Of a DNA stretch of 64,000 nt, positions 1 to 9,599 are shown in pieces (positions within the stretch are counted from its first letter, which is position 1; each line of letters opens with the position of its first letter). The translations under genes and the position numbers were made by a program. This DNA comes from Rhabdophis nuchalis. Lineage: Eukaryota; Chordata; Lepidosauria; Squamata; Natricidae. The stretch spans positions 164,387,503 through 164,451,502 of the forward strand of contig CM077645.1 of assembly GCA_039707465.1 (NCBI GenBank). The letters run 5' to 3'. Under the pieces are notes generated by a model. It saw only the letters and a program-made list of their open reading frames with translations. It did not search any database and had not been told where the DNA came from.

Positions 1-6
1 AAGAAC

Positions 7-50
7 TATCCTCCTGTCTCAGCTGACAAGAAGAGAACTGAGCTGGCTTA
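7..50. repeat. 44-bp inverted partner of 7122-7165
   Basis: This segment matches the reverse complement of 7122-7165 over its full 44 bp with only a handful of mismatches. Both copies lie directly beside an L2 3' region, this one just before it and the other just after an (ATTC)n L2 tail. It may be the end of a dispersed repeat that L2 copies inserted into. I do not recognise the family. Confidence 0.5.
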
Positions 51-258
51 ATGGCAAGTATTTACTATTTTAAGTGGGTTTTAAACTAACGTTTTTAGCA
101 CGGGCAAAATCATATTTAATCTTAATTTTAACTACTTGATTGTTTGTATTTTTATATTTTATATTTTTATATTTTATGGCTCCTGTGCACCGCCCTGAGT
201 CCCATGTTGGGAGATAGGGTGGTATACAAATCAAGTTAAAGTTAAAGTTAAAGTGATT
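51..258 (+). mobile_element. L2-clade LINE, 3' UTR fragment
   Basis: Only the 3' UTR is present. It is AT-rich and contains the phrase 'tttttagcacgggcaaaa', which recurs in the other L2 3' UTRs here. Near the end it has the conserved terminal stem (caccgccctgagtccc, loop, ggg..gggtggta), followed by a short (GTTAAA)-like tail. There is no coding sequence, so this is a strongly 5'-truncated copy, as is typical of target-primed reverse transcription. Confidence 0.75.
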
Positions 259-1726
259 TAACCTTTGCTGAAAAATTTGGTTGACAGCAACAAGATGTCA
301 TCTATTTCCTAAGGATTGAACAGGATATGGTAGCATGAACATGATTTCATCTGAACTGGCATCCAAGCAGTGCGTCTTGGTGGTTTTCAGATTGCAGGCA
401 AACACAATGAAGAAGTCTTGGCTTACTCCAATCAATTCCTTTCTCTGTTTACGTAGCTCTTATTAATTTCTTCTGAACTGATATTTACAGAGTATTTTAA
501 AGACCATTTAATCAGCCATTAGCCTACAAATATTTCAATAGACATTGCAAATAGAAGCAAGCTTCCCATAGCAGAGAGTACATGCCTAATGAAGTCATTC
601 AAGGACACATTCTTCCCTTTTTCACCCTGCTTGATTGCATTGCTTTGGAAAATCAGCCATTGTTTTCAACTCTGAGGCTCTTTCTACTATGTAAGAGAGA
701 AGTTCCTTTCTAAACACCCTGTGTCCATTTGATTATTTCATGCCTGTTGATTCAGTCTACTCTGTGTGCCACAGAAATATGTGCCTGCCACCTGCTGTCT
801 TCTTTTGTATCACATTAATCCATTTCATCTAATTTCAGGCATTGTTATATACCTTTTGCTGAAGGGGACAGTAGGAGGGCTCGCCTCTTGGAAACCAGTT
901 AATTGGCCTTTTCTCCCCTTGCCTTTTGGTTTTTTCATTTTCTTTGAAGACCCAGTATAAATCTATGTCACATTTTAAAACATGTTTAGACACTTTCAGT
1001 AATCATCCTTGGTAGCTTACTGCCTTTTTTGCTTTATTGTGTTTGCTCAAATATCAACCTCCCACACCCCTATACCTACATAATAATAGTGACACACTGT
1101 GCATGTTGAGGTCTTTGTATGGGCTTTTAATTGCTCAAGGATTTAATAGTAACTTTAAGCCCAATTCTTTAAGAGAAAATAAAATAAAATATGATCCTAG
1201 GAGTACATTTTATTGGGTACAATGGGATTGTCTTCTTTACAGATGACTGCACACTTGCTGCTTAATATAGCTAATTCAAGTGTGGGCCGAAAACTCATTA
1301 GAACTATGTTTAGATCCTGACCAATATTACAATATTAATAATTGTTTAAACTGTTTTAAGGTTCTTCAAGTGATTATGCAAGCAGAAAGTTGAATACAGA
1401 TTTAATGAATTAATAAATAAAATGAATAAGTTGCAGTTGTTTTCCCCTTAAATGTCTACTTTGAAGATTTCAGTATTAATGCCCGCAGTTGTATTACATT
1501 ATTAATGCAATTGTCTCAAAGGCTTTGCCAGTCAATCAATCATTAACAGAAATGTATTAGATTTTATTTTTTAGATTGGGTAAACTGGTCTCTGCAGATT
1601 CATATAGGAAACATAGAAGGAAAAAACCCTTCTCAAATTAGGAAATAAATTTACGAATGTGCCTTTAAATATAAAAGAGTACAGGATTCTTCAAAATGTC
1701 CTTTTGCCAACCTCCTTTTAAGAAAG
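259..1726. other. unique AT-rich sequence
   Basis: I see no repeat structure, splice-site-bounded exon or convincing coding frame. The small ORFs at 766-960 and 1037-1246 have no recognisable composition or motif. Confidence 0.5.

Positions 1727-1754
<28 letters not shown>
1727..1754. repeat. (GT)14 microsatellite
   Basis: Uninterrupted GT dinucleotide run in otherwise unique DNA. Confidence 0.95.
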
Positions 1755-1757
<3 letters not shown>

Positions 1758-2034
1758 AGCTGAAGTTTGCAAAGTGAATCAACACCTTCTGGCACTATCT
1801 TTACTTTTAAGAATGCCTCTGGACTTCACACAAGCCTTTAAGACATTCTTAGAAAATAAAACTACTGGGTAGCTCTCAGGTCTATTTTTTTAAAAAAATT
1901 GTGCTCATCATTGAATTGTGCTTCAAAATTACAAAAATCAGCTGGACTGACAATGTAGTGCTGCAGGGTGTGGTAGGGTAGTAACTGAATATTTTCTAAC
2001 TAATCACACTTTTATTGTAATCATTGGAGTAATT

Positions 2035-2455
2035 TATTTTATTTATTTTATTTTATTTAGATTTATACCCCACACCTTCTCCTAAAAGGACCCAGGGCGG
2101 CGCACAGGAAATTTAAAACATAACAAATATTTCAAAATACAAAATTTAAAAACATATTAAATTCCTACCCTGTGCTAAAATCGATTAAAATCCCCCGAAT
2201 TAAAACTTTCTAGGAGCAGTCACAACGGGAGGTAACGCTAGGCCGGCTTGATGGAAAAGGTGTGTCTTAAGACACTGGTGGAAGAGGCGGAGGTCTGAGA
2301 TGGTACGTAGTTCAGGGGGTAACTTTGTGGGCCCGCCACAGAGAAGGCCCTTCCCCTGGGTGTCGCCAATCAGCATTGCCCAGCCGACGGCACCCTGAGA
2401 AGGCCCTCTCTGTGGGAGATGAGCGGACGAAGGGATGTAATACCCCATATTGCCA
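2035..2455 (-). mobile_element. L2-clade LINE, 3' end, minus strand
   Basis: Read on the minus strand, this holds the last ~75 codons of L2 ORF2, with the family's ending 'LPPELRTISDLRLFHQ...LKTHLFHQAGLA' (quoted in parts). The 3' UTR and the terminal stem follow (complement of 'cttctcctaaaaggaccc' and 'gggcggcgcac'), with an (AAATA)n-like tail at 2035-2060. The copy is 5'-truncated and its upstream coding is decayed. It abuts a small inverted-repeat element at 2465. Confidence 0.75.
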
Positions 2456-2464
2456 TCTATTTTA

Positions 2465-2715
2465 CCGTTTCCCTGAAAATTAGACCTCCCCAATAATAAG
2501 CCCAATCAGGCTTTTGAGTGCATGCACTAAAATAAGCCCTCTCCTGAAAATAAGCCTTCCCTGAAAATATTCCAACATAGCAGCAGCCATGAGGTGACCT
2601 CACTCGCTGCCTCCTGCACTTCAAAAATAATGAGACCTCCCCGAAAATAAGGCCAAGTGCTTATTTTGGAGGTCAAAAGAAAGTAAGATCTTGTCTTATT
2701 TTTGCGGAAACATGG
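2465..2715. mobile_element. MITE with TA target site, AATAAGCC-repeat type
   Basis: The ends are imperfect inverted repeats: left 'ccgtttccctgaaaattaga', right (reverse complement) 'ccatgtttccgcaaaaataa'. TA dinucleotides flank it at 2463-2464 and 2716-2717, as for Tc1/mariner-type transposition. The interior repeats a 'tgaaaataagcc' motif in tandem. It has no coding capacity and would need a transposase in trans. Confidence 0.65.
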
Positions 2716-2717
2716 TA

Positions 2718-3274
2718 TCTATTTGATAAAACAGGTGGCTTACAACAGGGTAAGAGGATACAAAATGTGAAACAGAACAGCATCCATGCATTAAAATCCA
2801 AATGGAAACCAAACACTGACAGAAAGCAATTGACAACTGAAAGCCTGGCAGAAATATATTTCATGCTTTTTTCTGGAGAATATGTACAGGTTTTTTTCCC
2901 CTCTAGCTAAATGGTGAATTAAGTTGAGGGAGTATGCCCTGATCTATAAAACATTCTAGCTTTCAACAATATGCTATATAAGGATAAATCTTTCACTGTT
3001 TGGTTAGAAATTATTGAAATTATAATTTACTGTGAGATTACTATTGTCAAAAATTGTATTGATTATTTAGCTTTTCACAAAGACTTGACATCTTTAAAAG
3101 AGAAAATGTACAGATGGTAGGTCTTGATTTGATTTGATTTAGAAGATCCCCAAACACCACAAGACTCTGGGTGGCTTGCATTTTTAAAAGAGAAACCAAT
3201 TAAAATGATGAAATAACAGCAGCTGTTTCTAAACCAAGAAAAGGTAGGGAAAGTGATCATGAGTGTCAGAAGAG
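2718..3274. other. mostly unique DNA with a degenerate retroposon tail
   Basis: Positions 3118-3190 (gatttgattt..., 'gactctgggtggcttgca') resemble an old LINE or SINE 3' end on the minus strand. Nothing else is recognisable. Confidence 0.35.
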
Positions 3275-3360
3275 AGGGAGGGAGGGAGGGAGGGAGAAAA
3301 GGAAGGAAGGAAGGAAGGAAGGAAGGAAGGAAGGAAGGAAGGAAGGAAGGAAGGAAGGAA
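3275..3360. repeat. (GGGA)n/(GGAA)n purine microsatellite
   Basis: About 86 bp of pure purine on the plus strand, GGGA units changing to GGAA units. The resulting Glu-Gly-Arg-Lys reading frames are artefacts of the repeat. Confidence 0.95.
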
Positions 3361-3771
3361 TATTTTAAGTCTTGGTGTGGGAGTGCAGAAGCTGAGGATG
3401 AAATCTCCTTTTTCTCTTGCTCACACTATGGAGAGAGGGAATAGTCCAGATTTAGTGAATCTGTGGATTTCTTTCTGAATTATTGCAACGCATAAAAGAA
3501 TGAAAGCTTTAAACACTAACATTGCTGCTTATTGCTTATAAAAGTCTTTCTGAGTCAGCTTTCATTTCTCAAGCAGCTTCAGTGGTACTTGCAATTTGTA
3601 AATTTCTGGAACAGTTTTAAAACTTGTTTACCAAAATTTTCTGTTATATATAGACTATTGGGAAGAGATGCTGATTCATTTATCCTGCTACAAAGTCCTT
3701 AGATAAAAACTGGTAAGAGTATAGCACTGTGAATTATGTACCAAATTGGCAGACAAAATGAGCAATCATTT
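3361..3771. other. no recognisable feature
   Basis: AT-rich unique sequence with no structure that I can name. Confidence 0.4.
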
Positions 3772-3779
3772 TTTCAATG

Positions 3780-3810
<31 letters not shown>

Positions 3811-3880
3811 TAGGTTTTTGAACTGATCAATAAATAAATCAGGGAGACTAGGATAGATCTATTTTGAGATTTTTAGCTCT
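3772..3880. repeat. (GT)n-linked dispersed repeat, copy 1
   Basis: A (GT)n run at 3784-3811 is followed by ~50 bp containing 'gatcaataaataaatcaggg' and 'agactaggatagat'. The same arrangement recurs at 7303-7375 with very few differences. It continues into 'gggatttgaaccgggg', which is tRNA B-box-like, so an old SINE is possible. I cannot name the family. Confidence 0.5.
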
Positions 3881-3937
3881 CATCAGTTACTCTACCCTTA
3901 CTGGGATTTGAACCGGGGCTATATTACATATTACATG

Positions 3938-4221
3938 GGACTTTCGCACAGTCACTCAAGCGCTTGTGACATCTCAGCTGGATTACTGTAACACTCTCTA
4001 CATGGGGCTCCCCTTGAGGTGCACTCGAAAGCTACAGTTAGTACAGAATGCGGCCGCGCGGGTGATTTTGGGTGCCCCAAGGCAAGCCCACATAACACTT
4101 CTCCTGCGCAAGCTGCACTGGCTGCCTGTGGCCTTTCGAGTGCGCTTCAAGGTGTTGACGACCATCTTCAAATCGCTCCATGGCTCAGGGCCTAGCTATA
4201 TACTAGACCGCCTCCTGCCCC

Positions 4222-4309
<88 letters not shown>

Positions 4310-4910
4310 CAACAACAACAACAACAATAACAACAATAACAATAACAATAATAATAATATTAATAATATTTTTATTTATATACCGCCTCCTCTCCCCGAA
4401 GGGATTCGGAGCGGTGCACAGGGAGAAATTAAAAATACCGATATAAAATACATAAATAGATAAATAAAATACAAATTAAACCAAATTTAATACATACATA
4501 CATCCCTTTGTTCGATCCGCTCCCACAGAGAGGGTCTTCTCCGGGTGCCGTCGGCCGGGCAATGCCGGTTGGCGACACCCAGGGGAAGGGCCTTCTCTGT
4601 GGCGGGCCCGGCCCTCTGGAACGACCTACCCCCCGACCTACGCACTATCTCGGACCTCCGCCTCTTCCACCAACGTCTTAAGACATTTCTATTCCAACAG
4701 GCCAGCCTAGGATAGCCCCCCGTTTCTGACTTTTTATGTATAAATTGTAATTAGGCAGGGTTTTAAATGGGTTTATTAGCACGGGTTTAAATAATTTAAT
4801 ATGTTTTTAACGATGTATATTGTTTTATTGTGGTTTTAATAATGCCTGTGCGCCGCCCTGGGTCCTAACAAGGAGAAGGGCGGGGTATAAATTTGATAAA
4901 ATAAAATAAA
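3938..4910 (+). mobile_element. L2-clade LINE copy A, 5'-truncated, split by an inverted L2
   Basis: This copy begins inside the region just after the reverse transcriptase domain ('LDYCNTLYMGLPLRCTRKL' at about 3975-4030). It continues to 'GPSYILDRLLP' at 4221, is interrupted by an insertion at 4222-4492, then resumes with 'IRSHREGLLRVPS'-type sequence to about 4713. The 3' UTR ends in the conserved terminal stem at 4850-4885 and an (ATAAA)n tail. The two halves join exactly when compared with the L2 copies at 5 and 27 kb. The reading frame differs between the halves, so the copy is a pseudogene. Confidence 0.85.
4222..4492 (-). mobile_element. short L2 3' end inserted in reverse inside copy A
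   Basis: On the minus strand this is the last ~130 bp of an L2 3' UTR, including the terminal stem (complement at 4384-4420). Its 3' tail is an (ATT)n tract that appears here as ~85 bp of AAT units, grading into AAC units at 4305-4350. The insertion splits 'ccccata' from 'catacatccc' of copy A, so a short 'cata' target duplication is likely. The poly-Asn frame is a simple-repeat artefact. Confidence 0.8.
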
Positions 4911-4921
4911 AATGTTAGGCA

Positions 4922-6907
4922 GAAGCCTTAGCTTGCGGCCTCTCTTACGGCGCCGAAACACCCTGGCTCCTTGGTTTACCGAGGAGCTACGGGTGATGAA
5001 ACGCCGCAAGAGATGCCTCTAGGGAAGATGGAGGTCTACCCGTTCTGAATCTGACCGGACACAGGTAAGAGCCCATTTACGGGCTTACATTGTGGCACTG
5101 AGAGTAGCCAAACGTCATCATTGTGCTACTCTCATAGCATCCGCAGACAACCGCCCTGCCGCCCTGTTTAGGGTGACCCGCTCCCTCCTTCAACAGAGAG
5201 TGCGGGAAGCCCCGTTACAGGGTAGAGCAGAGGAATTTGTGATTTTTCTGCAGGAGAAAATCGCTCAGATACAGAACGAGCTAGCCCCCATTCATGGCCC
5301 AGTGGGATGCCACGAGACAGATCTTGTTTGGGAGGAGTTTGACTCCGTTACTTCCGAGGATATGGACAGGTTACGTGGGCGACTGCGAGCCACTACATGT
5401 TTATTGGACCCGTGTCCCTCCTGGCTTGTACTGGCATCCTGGGAGGTGACATGAGGCTGGCTCCAAGAGGTAGTCAACGCATCCTTAAGCGAGGGTTCCT
5501 TGCCTGCTTCCCTAAAAGAAGCGATGGTGAGGCCCCTCCTTAAGAAGCCCTCTTTGGATCCAGCTCTTTTGAACAACTACCGTCCAGTCTCCAACCTTCC
5601 CTTTTTGGCGAAGGTTGTTGAGAGTGTGGTGGCACAACAGTTTCCCCGTCACCTGGAGGAAGTTGATTATCTAGATCCGCGCCAGTCCGGCTTTCGGCCC
5701 GGGCATAGCACCGAGACGGCATTGGTCGCGTTGGTTGATGATCTCTGGAGGGCCAGAGATGGGGGTTGTTCCTCCATCCTGGTCCTATTAGACCTCTCAG
5801 TGGCTTTCGATACCATCGACCATGGTATCCTATTGCATTGGCTGGGGGGGTTGGGGGTGGGAGGCACCGTTTTACGGTGGTTCTCCTCCTACCTCTCTGG
5901 CCAATCGCAATTTGTGTTGGCAGGGGGGGCAGAGGTCGACCGCGAGACCCCTCACATGTGGGGTGCCTCAGGGGTCGGTCCTCTCGCCCCTCCTGTTTAA
6001 CACATACATGAAGCCGCTGGGTGAGATCATCCGTGGTTTTGGGGTAGAGTACCATCTATACGCTGATGACACTCAGTTGTATATATCTACCCCAAACCAC
6101 CCCAACGATTCTGTAGCGGTGATGTGCCAGTGCCTGGAAGCCGTACGGATCTGGATGGGAAGTAACGGACTCAGGCTCAACCTGACCAAGACCGAGTGGC
6201 TGTGGTTTCCGGCTGCCCGATTCAACCAGCTTACTCCATCGCTGGCCATAGGGGGCGAACATCTTGCCCCTGTGGATGGGGCGTGCAATTTGGGTGTCCT
6301 CCTGGATGCCCGGCTGTCCATGGAAGATCAAGTGACAGCCGTGGCCAGGAGGGCATTTTACCAGGTTCGCCTGGTTCGCCAATTGCGCCCCCTATTGGAT
6401 CGGGACGCCCTTCGCACAGTCACTCATGCGCTCGTGACATCCCGACTGGACTATTGTAACTCTCTCTACATGGGGCTTCCCTTGAGGTGCACCCGGAGAC
6501 TTCAGCTAGTCCAGAATGCAGCCGCGCGAGCAATTATGGGGACCGCAAGGTCTACCCATGTAACACCACTCTTGCGCGAGCTGCACTGGCTACCTGTCGT
6601 CTTCCGGGTGCGCTTCAAGGTGTTAATTATCATCTTTAAAGCGCTCCATGGCTCGGGACCTAGCTATCTGCGGGATCGGATCCTGCCTCATACATCCTCA
6701 CGGCCGATTCGCTCCCACAGAGAGGGACTTCTCCGGGTGCCGTCCACTAGACTTTGTCAGCGGGCGACACCCAGGGGAAGGGCTCTCTCTGTGGCGGGCC
6801 CGGCCCTCTGGAACGACCTTCCCCCCGATATTAGGATGATCACGGACCTCCGCTCCTTCCGTCTTAAATTAAAAACTCACTTTTTCTGTCTGGCCGGCCT
6901 GGGATAG
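4922..6907 (+). pseudogene. L2 ORF2 remnant (reverse transcriptase), copy B
   Basis: It encodes the RT and C-terminal part of an L2 ORF2 protein, which copies L2 RNA into DNA at the insertion site. Visible RT blocks are the fingers region ('PLLKKPSLDPALLNNYRPVS'), 'FRPGHSTETAL', '[13 protein letters not shown]' (first catalytic Asp), '[13 protein letters not shown]' and 'YADDTQLY' (catalytic Asp pair). There are three breaks. A stop at 5020-5022 sits where the full-length copy reads Glu. A CGA-to-TGA stop lies at 5452-5454. A one-base insertion in a run of seven G at 5923-5929 moves the rest into another frame. Catalytic residues survive, but no continuous protein is made. Confidence 0.88.
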
Positions 6908-7120
6908 TCTCCCTGCCTTGGGGTTTTTATTGGGTAGCTTTTAGCATAGTTAGTTTTATGGGAATTTTAGCACAGGTTAAGTTTAATTTGGTTTTAGAAC
7001 TGTTTGTATATTTTTTACTGTTTTTATTCTACCTGTGCACCGCCCCGAGTCCCCATGGGGAGAGGGAGCGGTTTATTAAATTCATTCATTCATTCATTCA
7101 TTCATTCATTCATTCATTCA
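4922..7120 (+). mobile_element. L2-clade LINE copy B, ~2.2 kb, 5'-truncated
   Basis: This copy starts immediately behind the A-rich tail of copy A, at a point matching ~25,862 of the full-length element. It includes the linker before the reverse transcriptase, the whole RT, the C-terminal region, a 3' UTR (6908-7080) with terminal stem at 7037-7075, and an (ATTC)n tail at 7080-7120. By eye it is very close to the full-length copy at 24-28 kb, so both belong to one recent subfamily. Confidence 0.88.
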
Positions 7121-7121
7121 C

Positions 7122-7300
7122 TAAGCCACCAGGTTCTCTTCCTGATCAGCTGAGACAGGAGGATAAGTATATACTTGTGTCACAACACCCTGTTAAGCCC
7201 CAATTAAGGGAGGAAGCATACTGCTTTCCTTTTCTGCCTATAGGCTCATCACCAGAGACCATTTAGACAGAAAGCTATGAGTTCCGTTGTGTACTTTTAT
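7122..7300. repeat. unassigned sequence behind the L2 B tail
   Basis: 7122-7165 is the inverted partner of 7-50. The remaining ~130 bp up to the GT run is not recognisable but is probably part of the same unnamed repeat, because the GT-linked repeat follows directly. Confidence 0.4.
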
Positions 7301-7500
7301 ATATGTGTGTGTGTGTGTGTGTGTGTTATGTTTTTGAGCTGATCAATAAATAAATCAGGGAGACTAGGATAGATTTATCTATCTATGTGTGTATATATAT
7401 GTGTGTGTGTGTGTGTGTGCGCGCACACACACACACACATACTGTATACAGAGAGAGGGGGAGGGAGGGAGAGAGGTAGGAAGGGAGAGAGAGAGACAGC
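7301..7500. repeat. (GT)n-linked dispersed repeat, copy 2, with (GT)/(CA) and GA-rich tracts
   Basis: (GT)n at 7303-7326, then the same ~50-bp block as at 3812-3865. A TATG/GT/CA run (7381-7440) follows, crossing from GT to CA through 'gcgcgc', and then GAGA-rich sequence to ~7500. The alternating purine-pyrimidine stretch could adopt Z-DNA. Confidence 0.6.
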
Positions 7501-7639
7501 ACACAGACAGACAGAGACAAGGCATTTTCATGGGTATAGTCACATGCTTTTTATTGCCTAAACACATACACATACACACACACATTTGTATGGGTATGCA
7601 TATTGTACATATACATACTAGAAATTAGCAGGTTTTTTG

Positions 7640-9219
7640 GTTGGAAGAAACATGTAATATTCTTGAGTGAAAAACCTGGATCAATCATTATTTCCTTCTT
7701 GGGTCTATTCCAGGACAGTGGGATACAGGTAAAGATGCCAGAGACAATACAGACAGGGACATGATTGGTCTATAACCCTTTCCAACTATGTGCAGCTAGT
7801 CAGAAAGAGGAGCTGCAATGATTTTGCCACCTGTCCACATCTGTTTTCAATTGGGAAGGCTTTATATGTTTTCCCTTTTCACTCCATTTCCAGAGTGTCA
7901 GACTGCCCTGATCAATGTCTCTGTCACTCTAGTAGCTGAGTGCAACCTAATAGTCTGCCACTTCAGGAAGAAGTAGATGTCACTGAAGTGTCTTCTTGTG
8001 TGCACAACAGCAATAGCCAACACAACTTCCACTTGCTTGTTAAAAGCTCTGATCCCTTGTTCTTTCAGACATTTGCTGGCACAGTGTTTTTTTTTTTTAA
8101 CCTTCTCAAGGCAATAGAAAAAGAATATCTAGGCTACTTGTAGTGCAACTTGCCCTTTGGAATCCCACCACCTTATTTATATATCTTTTTCTGTTTCTGA
8201 TTAGAGTAGCTGCTCTGAATCTCTTATCTTTTCTTGCTCAATATCTCCAAGGAAAGCTCTTTAAATGTGAACTCCTACTAAAACTTTTCTTCTTCACTTT
8301 CCCATCCCAAATCCCCCTGGGTAAGACAGCCCTGAGTTTTCAGACTACTGCAGCAGTATTTTAAATTGTGAAATTAAAATGAAAAGCAACCACACTTTGG
8401 CAGTCGGTTATTATTTCATAGCTTCTTGTGATGCAAATTTTAGAAGGTGCAACATAATCCTTTATATTCATACATTAGACATTAGACTCAACATGCAAGA
8501 ACAAAATGGTATACAAAGATCATATACAGATGATTGCATAAAATTAGAAACTTACTATAACTGAGATTAGCTAAATGAAAACAGCTAAAGGACTATTGTG
8601 TTTGTGACATACATTGCCACCTGTCCATAAATCATTTGTGCCACTAATAGTTTGCAATCCAAGGTATATTAATACAGTTACTTAAAAGTATTTAATGACC
8701 ATATTTGAAGAAAAAGAACTGTTACAATTAGCTTCCAGATATTAAATGTTTATTTTGACTCAGTTGCCTCTTGAGTTTTGCTTAAACATGTTTGCTGAAC
8801 ATTAAAATAACCTCCATATATCTTACAAGGATGTGGGATAAATAAGAGTTCTTTGATTGATTAGTCAATTAACAAAATGGTTCTAGCTTTTGCACCTGCA
8901 TATTAATGAATGCAATACTTGGAAGATGGAAAGAGTTACACAAGTAAAAAACAAATGAAGAGGATGTAACATGCTTTTAGTCTAAGTTGATGCTGACGTT
9001 TTAAAACTAATAGACTTTTTATTACACATGCTTTACTTTATAAACTTCTGAGGCAAAGGTATAATAGAGGTCAGTTTGGATTCCTTTGCATTTATAACAT
9101 AAATAATGTCAAAGGATTTCTAAAGTCTTGTCACCAATGAGGTAGAGAGATAAAGACTTTAACTCTTCTTGAATTTATAGCTGTCATTTCTTGATGATAA
9201 TAAGGAGTTGATTTGCAAC
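7640..9219. other. unique AT-rich sequence
   Basis: No repeat termini, exon-like frames or RNA motifs recognised. The ORFs of 60-73 residues here have no motif. Confidence 0.45.
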
Positions 9220-9231
9220 TACAGTGGTACC

Positions 9232-9435
9232 TCGCTTCACGAACGCCTCTCTTCACGACCAATTCGGATTACGACCAAAAATTTCACAAAAAATGTGCTC
9301 CGCTGCACGAACTCCGCCTCGCTGCACGAACGGTAATGTTCGTAAAAAACGCCTCGCTTCACGAACTCCGCCTCGCTTCACGAACTCCGCCTCGCTTCAC
9401 GAACTCCGCCCTCGCATCACGAACAAAAAAGTTCG
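9232..9435. repeat. left subterminal ~20-bp repeat array of the Tigger element
   Basis: The phrase 'cgcctcgcttcacgaact' and close variants recur in tandem and are also found, inverted, in the right end. In pogo-like elements such subterminal repeats are candidate transposase binding sites; that role is inferred here. Confidence 0.7.
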
Positions 9436-9599
9436 TAAAAATGCTCGGATTTGCGAACCCCGCCTCGCTGCACGACCCGGAGCCGTGGACATTTTATCTA
9501 CGAACGGATTTCCTGTTCGTCACATGGTTGCGACTTCCTTCCTGCACGAACGTTCGTGGAGAGAGACACAGACAACGACACAGAGAAGCTGATTGCAAA

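Noticed and set aside
3253..3478. Two overlapping frames rich in Glu-Gly-Arg-Lys
   Set aside because: They translate a GGGA/GGAA microsatellite; the periodic peptide is fully explained by the repeat.
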